Of a DNA stretch of 64,000 nucleotides, positions 22,971 through 34,221 are shown piece by piece. Numbering within the stretch: position 1 is the stretch's first letter; each line of letters starts with the position of its first letter. Origin of the DNA: Oxytricha trifallax (Eukaryota > Ciliophora > Spirotrichea > Sporadotrichida > Oxytrichidae); contig ARYC01017192.1 of the NCBI GenBank assembly GCA_000711775.1, positions 62,001 through 126,000 of the forward strand, in the 5' to 3' direction. The notes below the pieces were generated by a model. That model was not told the origin of the DNA, searched no databases, and was given only the letters and a program-made list of their open reading frames with translations. Both the position numbers and the translations under genes were made by a program.

Positions 22971-23265
22971 AAAAATTCGTAAAGAGTTATTCGTATCAAT
23001 TAAAATATGTGAATAATCAAACAAAATATAATGATAGATTTATTTTAATTTCGATTTGTTTATAATTAAAATATATATATAAAAAATAGAACAAAATGTT
23101 TTAGATTAAGCGCTATATAAATGAGATTAAATATTATCCAATGAATTTTTATTCCAGACATTATAATTTATTTAGAAAATTACATCTTTTATAATATTTA
23201 GTATTATGTTAATTAATAATAAATTTCTTATTTTTCCAAATAAATTATTTTTAAATAGTAGTAAA

Positions 23266-23821
23266 ATGTCAAAAACAAACACCGACATTTCTCCATAGAT
23301 ATTAAATGAACTAGAGCGAGAAATTCAGATAAAAGATGATATAAAAGTGAAAGCGAGAGCAAAAACTCTCTCCACCAAAGACTGGGAATAAATCGGGCAG
23401 AGCAGGATTTTACAATTTACTATCTTGGACAGAATCATCGAGGACTGCTCAGACTACGATAAAGCCAAACAAGAGAAACTTATGATGCATAAACTGGGAC
23501 TAAGTGGCAAGAAAAACTCCATATTGGGCAGTCAGACTTTGCAGAATTCAAGCACGAATAACAGTAGTTTCATAATGAATTAACAATAGCAGTTTGGGGC
23601 TAGCTCTAAACATCAACATAACTACAGCACCACCATCAGTAAACCATAATAAATATATTAAGAGATTACTATAAAAAATTCAAATTAAAAATTCAAGGTT
23701 TAGCAAAGAAAACTTAATATAGGATGTGAAAAAGAAAAATATTGAGGATACTTTGACATTTTTGGAAAAGCTTAAACGTATGAATAAACTTTCTCATGTG
23801 GAGAAACTTAATTTTGATTGA
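23266..23821 (+). CDS. Small helical protein of unknown function
   Basis: MSKTNTDISPQILNELEREI opens a charged helical region (DWEQIGQSRILQFTILDRII), then a Ser/Asn/Gln-rich linker and a C-terminal helical part (DVKKKNIEDTLTFLEKLKRM) ending at TGA 23819-23821. The C-terminal helix is in frame only after removing the 13-bp IES at 23674-23696. No family recognised. Confidence 0.6.
23674..23696. other. Micro-IES, pointer AAAAATTCAA, 13 bp
   Basis: A 10-bp pointer at 23674-23683 is repeated at 23687-23696 with only three bases between. Removal gives EITIKNSRFSKENLIQDV and extends the frame by about 45 codons. Confidence 0.75.
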
Positions 23822-24056
23822 CTAGTATATAAAAATAATAAAAATTATCTGAAGTGATTGCTTAATTACATGAATAAGTTATATTAATTAAAAGTTTTTA
23901 TTATAAACACTCATAATTATATTAATTTTAAGAGTGTATACAATTAATATAAAATTTCTTTTGCATAAATCATAGATTTGTAACCTATATTAATTTTCCT
24001 ATAAAATTCTGAATTAAAAATATAAAAATTAAATTAATCTAAGTGGTAGAATAAAC
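23822..24056. other. AT-rich intergenic region
   Basis: No coding features seen. Confidence 0.6.
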
Positions 24057-26646
24057 ATGATCAAGACTAATAATACTATGGTAGGTGGTAAAATGTCAAC
24101 TTAAACCCATCAGAGACTTTCAGTACCGAACACTTTCTCAAATTAAAATAAGGTCAATGGTCCTCAGACTTAAATAAGCTCTTACCAGAGAGACTCAGTG
24201 GGAGCAAGGAGAACCTTGAACAATACTTAAAGACTGTCAGATATGAATTCTACATCTACTCAGAAATAGCAATAGTCTAGTTAAAAAGTTTACTAGTGAT
24301 TTTTATTACAATACTTATCAACTTAAAATGCTGATGTAACTTAAAGATATTCTATGGGCTTAATGACCAGTGAAGACCAACTCTCTCAGACAATATGCCC
24401 ACCCTCTCACTCACCAAACCTCACCTCCTTCGGTTTACAAGGTATCTTAACAAACATAAAAGAAGGCCGGAGAGATCCCACTAAAATGTCCTTTGATGTT
24501 ATATCTGCACACAGTAGCACGAATGTTGGCAGAATAACTAATCTATAAAGAGAACGAGAAATGCGCAAAATCACGAAAAGTCTCAATAGATCAATTAGCA
24601 GAGATTAGTTAAAGGAAACTTCTAAGACTCTATAGTCGATGACTAAGAAAGACCTTGAGAAAGTAAACAGTACCAATTAAAGGATAAGACTTTCATTGAT
24701 GAATGAGCACAGAAAGCAATCAAGCAATTAGCTATACTCAAGTGATCAGCATTTCAATCATGAAAATAAGCAACACGAAATCTTAATTGAAGATATCTCA
24801 TCAGACAGTGACTAGGAGAGTTCTAATCCCTTTGTGTTGTAGAAAAACAAATCGATAGTCCAGCAAAGTGAATAAAACAATCAACAAATGCAAGGTTCTT
24901 AAAACTAAGGTAGTAAAAAACTGTTAGAGTTAGAAAAAGAATGGGGATAAATAAAACAAGAGCACAATGAGCACAGTCTTAGCAGAGAGAATAGTAAGGA
25001 TAGGTCACACCTCAAGTATTTTAGTAAAAACCTACAAATAAAGGGTGATAGCAGATTGAATTTAACTTTTAAAGAATAGAAACCAAATAGCGTTTAGAAT
25101 AAATCCAGGCAAAAGTCATTGATTCCATAATATGATCAGGATGAAGGCCAGTATTCACAAGAATCTTAAAATTACTTGCAAGATCATGATATAAATGAAG
25201 GGGATGAGGGATCACCTGTTCTAAAAATAAATCCTTCATTTAAGTATCAACTTATTGGAGATAGATCTCCAAAGCATGAGAAATTGAGAATAATGGATAA
25301 CTTATCATTACTGAAAAAGAAATATTTTAGGGATTGCATTTTATTCTTAGTTTTTTATACCATGGATTATTTATCTATAAATCTTAAAATAATTGTCATA
25401 AAGAACCAGTTTAACAAGAGACACTGACATTAGAAGCGTATTAAATATTTACAAACAGATAAATTTATTCACACCTGAGCCACAAAAACTATAGGTCTCT
25501 CCTTTATCTTGTATATTATTTTATAAATAAGTGGAGCCTATAGCACTAGCAAAAAATATCATCTCATTAAACGAGTAATAGCTGAAAGTTCAATAAAAAA
25601 CTCAGTAGATGTTCTTTCCAAACAAAACAAGCATGGCACAGCCAAAGTAACAATCATAAATATAGTCCTAAAATAAGAGCAATTTATTAGCCTCTTCTTC
25701 GAGCGCTTCACAAAAATAAGTAACTTTAAAATCGAAGAATAAGTAATTTACTCACTTAAGTCCTTAAATCCCGAGAAAAAAATATGAATAGGATGAAGAT
25801 GCTCAGATAACTTAAGATATAGAGGATGCATAATCTTCAATTTAAAAGTAGCTTTATACTGCTAATGAAATATAAAATTAGAAGAAAAATTCTAATTTCA
25901 CTAGCAGAGCAAATAATACAGTTCAAAAGTAAGCCAATAATAATAGCGACATTTTCACTTTTCACAGAAGTAATTATGATTAATCGCATTAAGGCGATAA
26001 GTTGTAGGCTATGATCTCTTAAATCAAGAATAAAATCGATATGATGCATCAAAATGTAAATTTGGATTAAGGACGTCTCAGCAATATGTCAGATTAGCGT
26101 ACTTTAAGAAAATTAAACAGAAAATCTTTGATTGAAAATGAAACTCAAGATCTCATTGACAGGACTATTATTGATGATTTAGATAAGCTAAAAACAATTG
26201 ACAATAGGAAGTAGCTGTAATAAGTTCAACAAGATGAATAGATAACTGAAGCTTATTATTACCAATAGTCTAAGAATGACAAGATGCAAGCATTATAGAA
26301 GCTAAATCAACAAATTAGAGTAAGCTCCTTAACTAAGATGGGAGGATAGCCTTCGAAATTAAAGCAACCTACTTAGATTAAGAAGCAACCAAGCAGCACA
26401 AAATAGAGCTCCACTGAAGTTTCAAAAAACCCATTTAACTTAGCAAATTATCATGAAATGGTTGGAGGGGTTAGCAATGGAAAATAAACAGCTCTTCATA
26501 GCAAGAATTCTAGCATTTCATAGAAGTAGAGCAATACTAAATAACCTAATAATAAATATAGCAACAGCAATATTAACACTAATGGAATAACTAGCAATGC
26601 AAATAAGAGAAATTCTATGTAATTCGCAAAGAAAACAGCTTTTTGA
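24057..26646 (+). CDS. Large Gln/Ser/Asn-rich, probably disordered protein
   Basis: MIKTNNTMVGGKMSTQTHQR opens one frame that runs, with two interruptions, to TGA 26644-26646. It is low-complexity and charged with scattered short helical parts (KDLEKVNSTNQRIRLSLMNE; LIDRTIIDDLDKLKTIDNRK). The first interruption is the TTAAAA IES at 24281-24328. The second lies between about 25,320 and 25,460, where the frame meets TGA 25425-25427 and resumes at FTPEPQKLQVSPL; its pointer was not resolved. The composition resembles ciliate cytoskeletal or scaffold proteins; no domain recognised. Confidence 0.65.
24281..24328. other. IES, pointer TTAAAA, 42 bp
   Basis: TTAAAA at 24281-24286 and 24323-24328. 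Removal deletes an in-frame TGA (24297-24299) without changing frame. Confidence 0.75.
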
Positions 26647-26794
26647 CTATTTTTATCTAATTAATTTTGAAATTATAAATAGATTTTTATTAAAATTCTT
26701 TAAAAATAATTCTATTTTTTATTACTCTCCACATAAATAAATAGAAATAATAAGCTATAAAATATAGTTGAATAAATATATTAAAATTTGTAAA

Positions 26795-29700
26795 ATGGAT
26801 GGATAACATCAAATAAGATAATTATAATATAATTATTATTGATATAAATATAAATCATTACTGACTAATTTAGGTTAACAGCTTAATTATAGATGAGTTA
26901 AGATTTTTAGCTGCGTGGAGCGACTATATATCAAAATAATAATATTACCTAGAAATCCTTGTTAAATAAGGTAAATCATAATCAAATGGAAACTATTGAA
27001 GAGTTGAAACAATCATTCAAGGAATTCAATTTACTAGAGTAGAAATTCGAAGATAAAGTAGAGGAATCTTCGAGAGGTAAGGTTTTGTAAATAAAAATTA
27101 TTTAAAACAAATTAATATTGTTTAAACATATTGGGGGTTGAACTTTAAACTTTAGCAATGAAATATATTATTTCTTAAAGAGAACATTAGATTATTAAGT
27201 CTTATTCTTTACTTTAAACTAACTTTTCAATGAAAAAAACAATATTAAATTGATTTCCAATATTATGCTTAAATAAAAACTATAATAAATTAAAAAAGAA
27301 AATACTTAGAATAATTATTAATATTATAACTATTTGTAAATTTTAATTTTTTAAATGCTTATTTAAAGTAAAAGATAATTGAAAATTTTCTTATTAAAAT
27401 TCAATAATTGTATTTATAAGTTATACCACTATTCCACTTAAATTTGTCTATCCCTAAACATCTCTTATCCAATATTCCTTGAGTAACTTAATATATTCTC
27501 ATTGATTTAGGACCAGGTAAAAATGAAACAAGAAAGTTTAGCATAAACGAAATTGAAAAAATTGTAGATAGAAAGCCAAGTATTAAAATTCATCAATCTG
27601 AAACTTCAATTCCAAAGTTACTTCCGCTACCCATATTTCAGGGATAAATGTCATTGAAAGACGACATCAAACTAGGGTGAGTATCAAATATATTTATTTC
27701 ATTAGAGGTTTGAAATTCACTCATAGTTTTCAAGAAAACTTGCCTCAAATTTAATATTAATTTCTCTAACTTTAGATGGAGACCTATTTAACCAATTGCC
27801 AGTGAAGTTCCTACAAATTTCAGGATAGAGGAATTTGAGTTAACTCAGAAGGAAAGATCTTCTGGTCATTTGATCTACAAATATCCAAAAATTAAGAACT
27901 CGAAGTAACTCTTAGATTTGCACCAAAACAAGAAGCCATTCCAATCTAAATTTAATTTTGATGTTAAACCACCATAAAACGGAGCAAGTTTTAGTCTGCA
28001 GGCTTTAGATTTTACATGTGAATTTGAAAGTGGAAATTTGGATAAAGTTATTCGCGTTGGTGACAAAGAATATAATATTTATATGAGACCAGATTCTAAC
28101 ACCAAAGGCTGCTTCTAATGGTTCAATTTTGTTGTCAAAAATGTATTTAAAGTCAAGGGAGTACAATTTAACATCATGAATTTTAAGAAGAAAAGTGTTT
28201 TGTACTAAACTGTAAGATATTCTAATTTATTTAAAAATATTAAATTATAGTTGATGAAAATAAGGGTGTCTAGTCAAAGAGATGTACTATAATTATCATA
28301 GTCTGAAGAATACATTAAAAACAAGCATCCTTGGATTGAAGGTGGGTATGACATTAAAATCATGAGAGATGATTTATACAAGTATAACTACTATGACTAC
28401 TATCAATACAAGTACGAATTATTAAATTGATTCTAATTTATCTATTAGAAAACCATTTTACACCCTATCTTTTAAGTTTGACTTTGAGCACTAACTTAAT
28501 TTAACGCAATTTTCTCTTGGGATACCTTATACATACACAGATCTCTAAGACTTTCTAAGGCCTCTAAAGCATCAAAATCTGTAGTACTTAAAGATAGAAA
28601 AGTTATGTACTCAGTTGAGTGGAATAAAGGTTCCAGTTTTGACTGTAACTGAACCTTAAGTAAATGATTCTAAGAAAAAACTGATTATTATTTCAGCGAG
28701 AATTCATCCTGGAGACCATTAAAGTTCTTATGTTATGGAGGGAATCCTTAATTTCTTAACATCCTAAAAAGGATATGAAGAGTACTTAGAACAAGTTTAA
28801 GAGCTCAGAGAAAATTTTATTTTCAAGATCGTACCAATGCTAAATTGTGAAGGTGTTATAATCGGAAATAATAGGACATCCTTGGCGGGAAATGATCTTG
28901 AAAGGTACTTTGAAGAGCCAGATTAATACACACATCCAGAGATGTATAACTTAAGAAGCTTAATATGTCATATGATTGATGATAAAAAAGTAAAGCCATT
29001 CTTGTACCTAAATTTGATGAGCAACATGAACAAAAAGAATTTCTTCTTGAATTCGAACTATTTCTCATTACATGATAAAAACTATCCGAAAATCAGATGC
29101 CTTCCTTAAATTTTACACAACATGTCATCTCTTGAAAATGACTGCTAGTTTAGATATCACTCCTGTAAATTCAAAAACCCTCAAAATAGACCCAACTGTC
29201 CAAGAGTTTAACTTTTCAAAGAATTCGGTTTTCTTTTCAGTTATGATTTTATTTCAAGCATGTATGGATACAGAGGGAACAAAAGAGAGAACTTTTCATT
29301 TAAAATTGACGACTTTTTAAACATGGGCAAGATACTAATGAGATGTGTTTACGAGTTATCATCACTTGAGAACGAAGTCAAGAAGAAGAAAGGGTAGAAA
29401 GGAACTATCTACGATTAACTGTAATCACGATTGATGCTGAGAGATCCAAAGCGAGAAAAAATAACAAAAGAAATTATTAAGGAAATAGAAGATTTTGATG
29501 AGGAAAAGTCAATTAACTAAACTTAATTGGATTAAACTAAGAAAAGATGAATGCTTAATCACAAATAAAATAAGTATGTTAGCAGTAGAAATCCCGAACC
29601 AAGATACTCTTCTATGGCTGTAGTTAGTAAAGTTAAGATATTTAAGAATAAAACACTCAAGAAAAAGAAACAACTTAACAAGTCTCTTTAACCCTTATCA

Positions 29701-32359
29701 GCATCATAAAATACATCCCAGATATTAGATTAAACAATCTCAACTGTAAGTGAAAAACATTCTATCTAAAGGGAACTGTCAAAGTAGCATATTGAAGAAA
29801 TTAAAGAGGATGTAAATTTATATGAAAAGAAGCTTGAGGAAGAGTAAAGTTTTAGAATAGATGAGCTTGATGGCATATAATTGCTAAAACTCAAAAGAGT
29901 GCTGATAGCAAAAGGGGTATAAAATTCTCCAGAGAAAGAATTAGTATTGTAATTTATTGATAACTAGATCCTCAAACTCAGAAAAGAATACTCTAAAAGT
30001 ATCAATAAACTATATTTTTAATTAAAACAAGAAATTAACCATGACTAAAAGTTTAGTTAGGGAAGTCCTGAGCCCGCTAAATCAATTCTACACTCTAAGA
30101 GATCTCATAAATAGAGTCATTATCACAAGCATTGCATGTATAGAGAAGATGAACTCGCAGTTAAATTAGAAAAGCCATCAAGAATATCACCCCATATTAA
30201 GCTTGTTGAGAAACTTCAAGAAAAACTGTAAAGCTCTACATCCAAAGGATAATTGCTAAGCCCAAACATATTGCAACAAAAGTCAAGAGTCATAAATTTG
30301 TCCTTGTCATAATCATTTTCAAGTAAAAATCCTCGAGAAAATAAGACCCCTTTGATACCAACTGCGACGTTTCTGGATGAATAGAGCTAAGATGCAATTT
30401 AGATTAAAGAAGAAAATTAAACTCCTACACCTGACCTATTAAACCCTATGTATAATGAAAAGCCTCCAAGATCTCTTAATCAATCTGCACATATATAATA
30501 CGATTACAATGATGATGCACTTATTTTACAGTAAATGTTTTAAGAGCTACAAAGTCCCCCAAAACCCCTTGAGTTTCCTTTTACTCTGCCTAGATAAAAA
30601 GACTTATTAAAGAAGAGTGCTGTTTAAGAATCATTGAAACTTTAAGAAATGTTTGCAAAACTTTAAACTTGTAAGTTAAATTATTGTCTTTTTAACCTTT
30701 TTAATAGAAAACATGATTTTAAGTAAAATGAGATCAAGCACTCCGAATGGTACTTTACCTTTATTAGAGACATCGATAAACATTTCTAAAATAAAGTCAA
30801 TTCAAAACAATAATACTGCTATTATAAAAGTCAGAAAAGCTAAGAATTTGAATCCTTCTCACAAAGTTTAATAATATAACTAAAGGGAAATTACTATCAC
30901 TCAAATTGATTAACTGTAAGAATAAATTGCAACAGCACAAACATCTTAAGTTAAAGATAGTTTCTTATAGTAAGACATCTATTATAAGAAATTGTTAAAT
31001 GATTATTAAAATCAAAATTAACTCTAGCCGTCATAAATTTTATAACCCTAAAATTAAGCAGAAACATAAAATAATTAATTCTTGACTTAAAGCACATATT
31101 CTACACAGATTATTAAAGGAATTAATAAAACTTAAGCGAGTATGAATTTATAAAGTCACCAAACTTAATCGATATAAAAGCCTCCAAAAATCCCAGTTAT
31201 CTAAGTTAATTAGCAAATCTCTCAAACTTAGAAAACCTAGAGTAGCAAGTATTTGAAACATTTATTCCATAAGTAAAAACAGAGAGCTTAAAGTTTAGAA
31301 AAAATGAAAGAACAAGAACCATCAACTGCGATGTTTCCCTCCATAAGCTTTATCTCGCCCTCAACTTCAATTCCTAGCAATAAATCTATGAAGAATAAGT
31401 CATAAAACTCATTTACATTCTAAAACATCCCTCAACTATCAAACTAGAAGAGTAACTTAAATCAGAGAAAACTTCTAAATTCTACTCTTGAAAAGAGATT
31501 GTTAGGAATCAATAAACTTGAAAGTAGATATTAGCATAGAGAAAAGGGAACTTTTAAAAGATATGTAAGCTTAGAAGGGTTCCAGACTAATTAAGAAACA
31601 AAAAGGAGTTCGTTTGAAATTCCAATAGAAAATGATATCGCTAAGAATTTAATTTAAAGTCAGTTTTAATAAGTTTTATTTAAGAATGTTGTCATTGGAA
31701 ACAGAGTTAAGGTAAGAATTCCTGCAAGCTTGAAAGACAAGAATTAAAGTGCAGTTCATACTAAAAACTAAGCTTCAGATTAAACTGAAAACTTATAAGA
31801 ATTACACATAGAAATTGATAACTAAGCTTAACCATTAGATAAATAATAGCAAACTGATGATATTCTCCCAAAAGTAATTCAATAAACACCTTATGAAAAC
31901 TTAAATAAGCTAGATGAAAAATCTTAAGAGTTCAAATATCAATTACAGCTTAAATTATCAGAACTTTATTAGAATTAGCTAGAGTAGCTGAACCTGAATT
32001 AAGATTTGAGTGAACTTAACAACGATACATCAATTTTCTAAAACAGCTAGAATCAATTGAGATATAAAAACTAATAAGTGATGATTCAAAAAGACTTCAA
32101 AGAAGGTCCTTTAAATATTCATGACTATAATTAAGAAGATTAATCGCCTAATAAGAGCAACGTTTTGTAAAAATTTGCAAATAGATTGAGTAATAATTCT
32201 TATCAATCTTAACAAGGTTAATTCAATAATACTAAGTCAAAAAGTGATGTTGGTACATCATTCTAGCAATATTTAAAGAAAAAGAAAGATATTAAAGTTC
32301 TAATGTGGTACAATAAACAGCTAAAGTTTCAATTACCATCTAAACCTTAGTTATTGTGA
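26795..32359 (+). CDS. Cytosolic carboxypeptidase-like (AGBL/CCP) protein with catalytic residues replaced and a long Gln-rich tail
   Basis: The N-domain has [20 protein letters not shown] and [16 protein letters not shown], diagnostic of the CCP/M14D family, which trims glutamates from tubulin tails. In the M14 domain HPGE is HPGD, the second zinc-ligand segment (normally LHGHSRKKN) is [11 protein letters not shown], and the catalytic Glu region is [10 protein letters not shown], so both late catalytic positions are lost: probably a pseudoenzyme. Introns include 27077-27510 (GTAAGG..TTTAG) and 30671-30707 (GTAAGT..TAATAG); the latter joins the catalytic half to a further ~550-codon Gln/Ser-rich tail ending at TGA 32357-32359. 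IESs at 26819-26891 and probably 29538-29574. The TGA near 28439 also marks an unresolved IES. Possible tubulin-binding role is inference. Confidence 0.8.
26819..26891. other. IES, pointer TAATTATA, 65 bp
   Basis: TAATTATA at 26819-26826 and 26884-26891. Joining gives QIRQLQMSQDFQLRGATI in frame, linking the start codon to the N-domain. Confidence 0.82.
29538..29574. other. Probable IES, pointer TAAG, 33 bp
   Basis: TAAG at 29538-29541 and 29571-29574. Removal deletes the in-frame TGA at 29548-29550 and keeps frame ([13 protein letters not shown]). The pointer is short, so an alternative is that the gene stops at the TGA. Confidence 0.55.
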
Positions 32360-32499
32360 GAGATATGATATTAAGTAATATTAAGAGGTATTATTTTACT
32401 TTTAGATATAAAATTACAAATCGATTGATTATTGTCCAAAGAGAGTTGGAGACAAACAAAAATTAAATATTTATTTCCAGAAATATCAAAATAAAATAT

Positions 32500-33830
32500 T
32501 CAACAGCAAGAATATACCTCATTTTCACATAGATTAAATCCTTATCTCTCCCTCAGCTCATAAGGTTATAGTAACTCCCATTCAGTGCACTAATTCTAAT
32601 GTCTAAATACTTTTTTAATATTTCCAACTATCCCCTGGTAAAATGGTAATATTCCTGTAGGGTATATTTTTAAATAAGTAATGACTCCTCTTCTGGAGTG
32701 TTCCCAAGTGGTTTGACCTGACATGATCAAATAAGTGTGATAGAAAAGTAGACAGCCAGCAAATAAAATAAAGATAAAGCTTAGAGTTTAGAAAACTACC
32801 CATACGCTCCCTATGTGATTGGCTTGATCCTTATCTCCATTTTAGTTTTCCTCTCTTCTAGCATAACCGCTCATCGCAATATTGAAAGTTAGACAGAAAT
32901 GCGTGGTTTGAAAGAATAAAAAGGCCCAGAATTTGCGATGATTCAGTTCACCAACACAACCGCCAATCCAAAAGCAATGATGATCAAATTTTCTAACGCA
33001 TCTTTCGCACTCTTTGCAATGTTTAGTTCGATAAGGTTGCTCTAAATTGCAATACTCACAGAATTTCTTAAGTGGTAGTTCTATTCTTGCTATGTGTTCG
33101 AGTGAACTTATATGCTAATTTGAACTCTCTATTGATCTACTTGAATCTTTTGTATCTTATATTTTATACTAATTGCAGAAATGATTGAGTTTCAAATTAA
33201 TAAGGATTGCTAATATTAGCAATAAATTTGTATCATGAAGTGCCATTTTATCAAATGACCTACTATGTTTATTTCTAGCATTATCGTCAGAGAGTACACT
33301 CATATTATTGTCATTGATGTATGCACTATTATTGTTATTCTCTAAATCGTTATTTGAATTTGGATCATTTGTCTTTGAAAATGAATCTTAAATGGCTTCT
33401 ACATCTGTCTCTGCTACAGTTTTAAAATCATCATATCCTACAAACAATTTAGCTTTCTGTTTTCTTGAAAATTCAGTCTCTGTTTCGTCTATAATTATTT
33501 ATATTTATTTTTCTTAAGAAAATAATACTAACTAATGATTAAATTATAGATATCCTGGGTTAATGTAAGAGAATAGGAAGAAGTATATCGAAACTAAATG
33601 TATAATAATAATTCGAACATTATAATTATATATTTTTAATTTGATGTTATAGTCCAATGAAGAAGAGAATATTAAAGATATCCCATGACTTGAAGTAATC
33701 ATATAGGTCATTGGGGTATATGAAACATGACCCATAAAAAAGAGTGTAGCATCCGAAATAAAAACATCTGGCTGAGAAAACTGCCTGAACTACCTCTGCT
33801 CTCTAAAAGTATTCAAATATTTTTTATGTA
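32500..33830 (-). CDS. DHHC-type protein S-acyltransferase (palmitoyltransferase)
   Basis: Read downwards: a membrane segment ending FFLFSYINPGYL (about 33,560), a Ser/Asn-rich linker (NDLENNNNSAYINDNN), the Cys-rich domain FCEYCNLEQPYRTKHCKECE then CVRKFDHHCFWIGGCVGELN with the catalytic DHHC cysteine, two membrane segments, a TTxE-type motif GQTTWEHSRR and the end at TGA 32500-32502. These enzymes attach palmitate to cysteines of membrane-associated proteins. The N-terminal start is uncertain: an open stretch continues to about 33,830 (LNTFREQRQFRQFSQPDV), with likely IESs near 33,500-33,660. Confidence 0.88.
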
Positions 33831-34200
33831 TATTCTTACACCCATGTTTGATAATTATGTATTTCAAATTTAAATTAATTTAGATAATAATCTAAATATA
33901 CTTTAAGTATCCTACTCTCTTTGATATCTATGAAATAATAATATCAGTGGAAATGTATTAAAAATAAACACTGAAACTTATAATAAATTAATAGGCAAAG
34001 ATGTAAAATTAGCATGAAATGGAAATTAATGAACAATTTTATACCTTGAATTAATAGAGTTAAGAGAGTAACACAAAAAACAATAATTCATAGTAAAATG
34101 ATACTTTAATTTAAGACAATTTTATGTCTTTCAACTATTGTTTATGTTGTAATTTTTTTAATTCTATAAATAATAAAACCACCTCCCCTAAATATTTTTA
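33831..34200. other. AT-rich divergent intergenic region
   Basis: Lies between the minus-strand DHHC gene and the next plus-strand gene and should hold both promoters. No recognisable motif or RNA gene seen. Confidence 0.5.
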
Positions 34201-34221
34201 AATTTGCAATAGTAGAATGTT

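Noticed and set aside
30551..30572. Telomere-like CCCCCAAAACCCCTTGAG inside the carboxypeptidase-like gene
   Set aside because: It is in frame (QSPPKPLEF), lacks the rest of the TBE terminal repeat and has no AAT duplication; treated as chance codon use.
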